NCBI GenBank assembly: GCA_031282535.1
Contig: JAITDM010000131.1
Location: 1 to 5,993 of the forward strand
Length of the DNA stretch: 5,993 nt
Reading direction: 5' to 3'
From: Oscillospiraceae bacterium
GTDB taxonomy: Bacteria; Bacillota; Clostridia; Oscillospirales; UBA929
Shown: piece after piece, positions 4,971 to 5,993 of the stretch
Layout: each line of letters opens with the position of its first letter
How positions within the stretch are numbered: the first letter of the stretch is position 1
The notes under the pieces: model-generated
Databases searched by the model: none
The model's input: the letters and a program-made list of their open reading frames with translations, nothing else
Told to the model about the DNA's origin: nothing
Program-made: the position numbers and the translations under genes

Positions 4971-5993
4971 CGGACGCCGGTCTGACCGAGGCGCTGCTCA
5001 CGTGGTACGAGGCTGCGCGGCGGGTGTTGCCATTTCGGAATACCAAGGATCCATATTACATCTGGTTATCAGAGATCATGGCGCAGCAGACCCGGATCAC
5101 GGCGCTGCTCCCCTATTTCACAGCGTTTACGGCCCGTTTCCCCACGGTGGCCGATCTGGCCGCCGCCGACGAGCACGACGTGCTCAAGGCGTGGGAGGGG
5201 CTTGGCTATTACAGCCGCGCGCGCAATCTGCGCCGCGCGGCTGTTTGCGTCATGGCTGAGCACGGGGGCCGTGTGCCGGACGATCCGGACGCGCTCCGGC
5301 GGCTGCCCGGCATTGGCGACTACACGGCGGGGGCCATTTTATCTATTGCTTTCGGGCAAAAGGCGCCCGCCGTCGACGGCAATGTGCTGCGCGTACACGC
5401 CCGGATTCGATGTGACGACACCGACGTGACGCTGCCGGAGGCCCGGGCGCGGGCGCGGGCGTGGGTGTTGTCGCTCATGCCGGACGACAGGCCGGGGGAC
5501 ATGACGCAGGCGCTCATGGAGCTCGGCGCCCTGCTCTGTCTGCCGGCCGCGCCGCGCTGCGGCGCGTGTCCGGCGGCGCCGTTTTGCGGCGCGCACCGGG
5601 CGGGGCGGACGCATGCGCTGCCGGTAAAGTCTCCGAAGAAGCCGCAGCGTGTGGAGAAGCGCCCGGTCTACCTGCTGCTGGACCCGGGGGGCCGCGTACT
5701 GATGCGCCGCCGCACCGAGGCGCTGCTGCGCGGGCTCTGGGAGTTCCCCGCCGCGCCCGTGGCGGGGATTCCTCTGCTGTCCGACGAGCCCTGCGGCAAA
5801 GCGGAGCACGTCTTCACGCACATCCGCTGGCAGATGGAGGGTCATCTCTGCCGCACCCCCGCCGCCCCGGCCCCGGAGGGCCACCTCTGGGCCGCCCCGG
5901 AGGACTTCTCCGCCCTGGCGCTGCCCACCGCATTTCGCACGTTCGTAAAAATTTTGCATGCCGTTTGGGACAAAACGTGTCAAGGGGACGTAC
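4967..5993 (+). CDS. mutY: A/G-specific adenine glycosylase MutY (3' end outside window)
   Basis: MutY removes adenine mispaired with 8-oxoguanine, preventing G:C to T:A transversions. 342 codons are visible with no stop. The start is TTG 4967, overlapping the clpE stop as TTGA. Helix-hairpin-helix glycosylase features: SEIMAQQT with the catalytic Glu (E36), the hairpin LPGIGDYTAG (113-122), and the catalytic Asp D137 in VDGNVLRV. The 4Fe-4S cluster ligands C191-x6-C198-x2-C201-x5-C207 have exactly MutY spacing. After a linker, the C-terminal Nudix-like domain that reads 8-oxoguanine is present (about 230 onward), including GLWEFP (256-261) and HVFTHIRW (281-288), where the usual F-S-H recognition loop reads F-T-H. 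The last visible residues match the family's end, so probably only a short tail is missing. Three CGGGCG repeats lie within it (5444-5461). Placement after clpE indicates translational coupling. Confidence 0.95.
   Translation, partial: MTDAGLTEALLTWYEAARRVLPFRNTKDPYYIWLSEIMAQQTRITALLPYFTAFTARFPTVADLAAADEHDVLKAWEGLGYYSRARNLRRAAVCVMAEHGGRVPDDPDALRRLPGIGDYTAGAILSIAFGQKAPAVDGNVLRVHARIRCDDTDVTLPEARARARAWVLSLMPDDRPGDMTQALMELGALLCLPAAPRCGACPAAPFCGAHRAGRTHALPVKSPKKPQRVEKRPVYLLLDPGGRVLMRRRTEALLRGLWEFPAAPVAGIPLLSDEPCGKAEHVFTHIRWQMEGHLCRTPAAPAPEGHLWAAPEDFSALALPTAFRTFVKILHAVWDKTCQGDV
5444..5461 (+). repeat. Three perfect tandem CGGGCG hexamers within mutY
   Basis: CGGGCG is repeated three times without mismatch, in phase with the mutY codons, coding Arg-Ala three times (residues 160-165) just before W166, in the helical region between the catalytic Asp and the iron-sulfur cluster. 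Gain or loss of one unit would keep the frame and change the helix by two residues. Confidence 0.7.

Noticed and set aside
5548..5566. Perfect 8-bp GC hairpin (CGCGCCGC / GCGGCGCG) in mutY
   Set aside because: It encodes the iron-sulfur segment Ala/Pro/Arg/Cys/Gly codons, has no T tract, and is easily explained by extreme local GC content.
5339..5983. Minus-strand 214-codon frame opposite mutY
   Set aside because: The plus strand carries all MutY catalytic and iron-sulfur residues; the antisense product is Arg-rich low complexity.

Overview
The window is a GC-rich bacterial segment with five genes, all on the + strand and closely packed. Gene content points to a high-GC member of the Clostridia (Firmicutes), probably of the Oscillospiraceae type: a DUF5711-like protein, a CvpA-type membrane protein, a zinc-finger ClpE-type AAA+ unfoldase, and strong purine-rich Shine-Dalgarno sites. 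The taxon is inferred from protein resemblance and gene style; there is no rRNA or other marker.

Layout: (1) positions 1-1067, the C-terminal part of a DUF5711-like, beta-propeller-type protein cut by the left edge; (2) a ~110 nt gap with two strong inverted repeats around a T-rich tract; (3) a CvpA-family membrane protein, 1180-1872; (4) a ~157 nt gap, then a CDP-alcohol phosphatidyltransferase (PgsA-like), best start 2030, end 2569; (5) a 49 nt gap containing a perfect hairpin that spans the phosphatidyltransferase stop codon and a textbook ribosome binding site; (6) a ClpE-like double-AAA+ ATPase with an N-terminal four-cysteine zinc finger, 2619-4970; (7) mutY, the adenine glycosylase that removes A opposite 8-oxoguanine, starting at a TTG that overlaps the clpE stop (TTGA) and running off the right edge with 342 codons visible.

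How they fit together: the first three genes concern the envelope (unknown beta-propeller, membrane scaffold or channel-like CvpA, phospholipid headgroup synthesis). The last two concern stress and maintenance (protein unfolding for ClpP, oxidative DNA repair). clpE and mutY look translationally coupled. The whole run could be one transcript with internal structure at the two hairpin gaps, but I see no convincing promoter.

I found no mobile element, CRISPR array, tRNA, rRNA, phage gene or defence system. This is mostly an ordinary chromosomal housekeeping region. The items worth a second look are small-scale: a stem-loop leader before cvpA with competing pairings, a dnaX-type slippery heptamer at codons 10-12 of clpE, three perfect hexamer repeats inside mutY, and an atypical phosphatidyltransferase.
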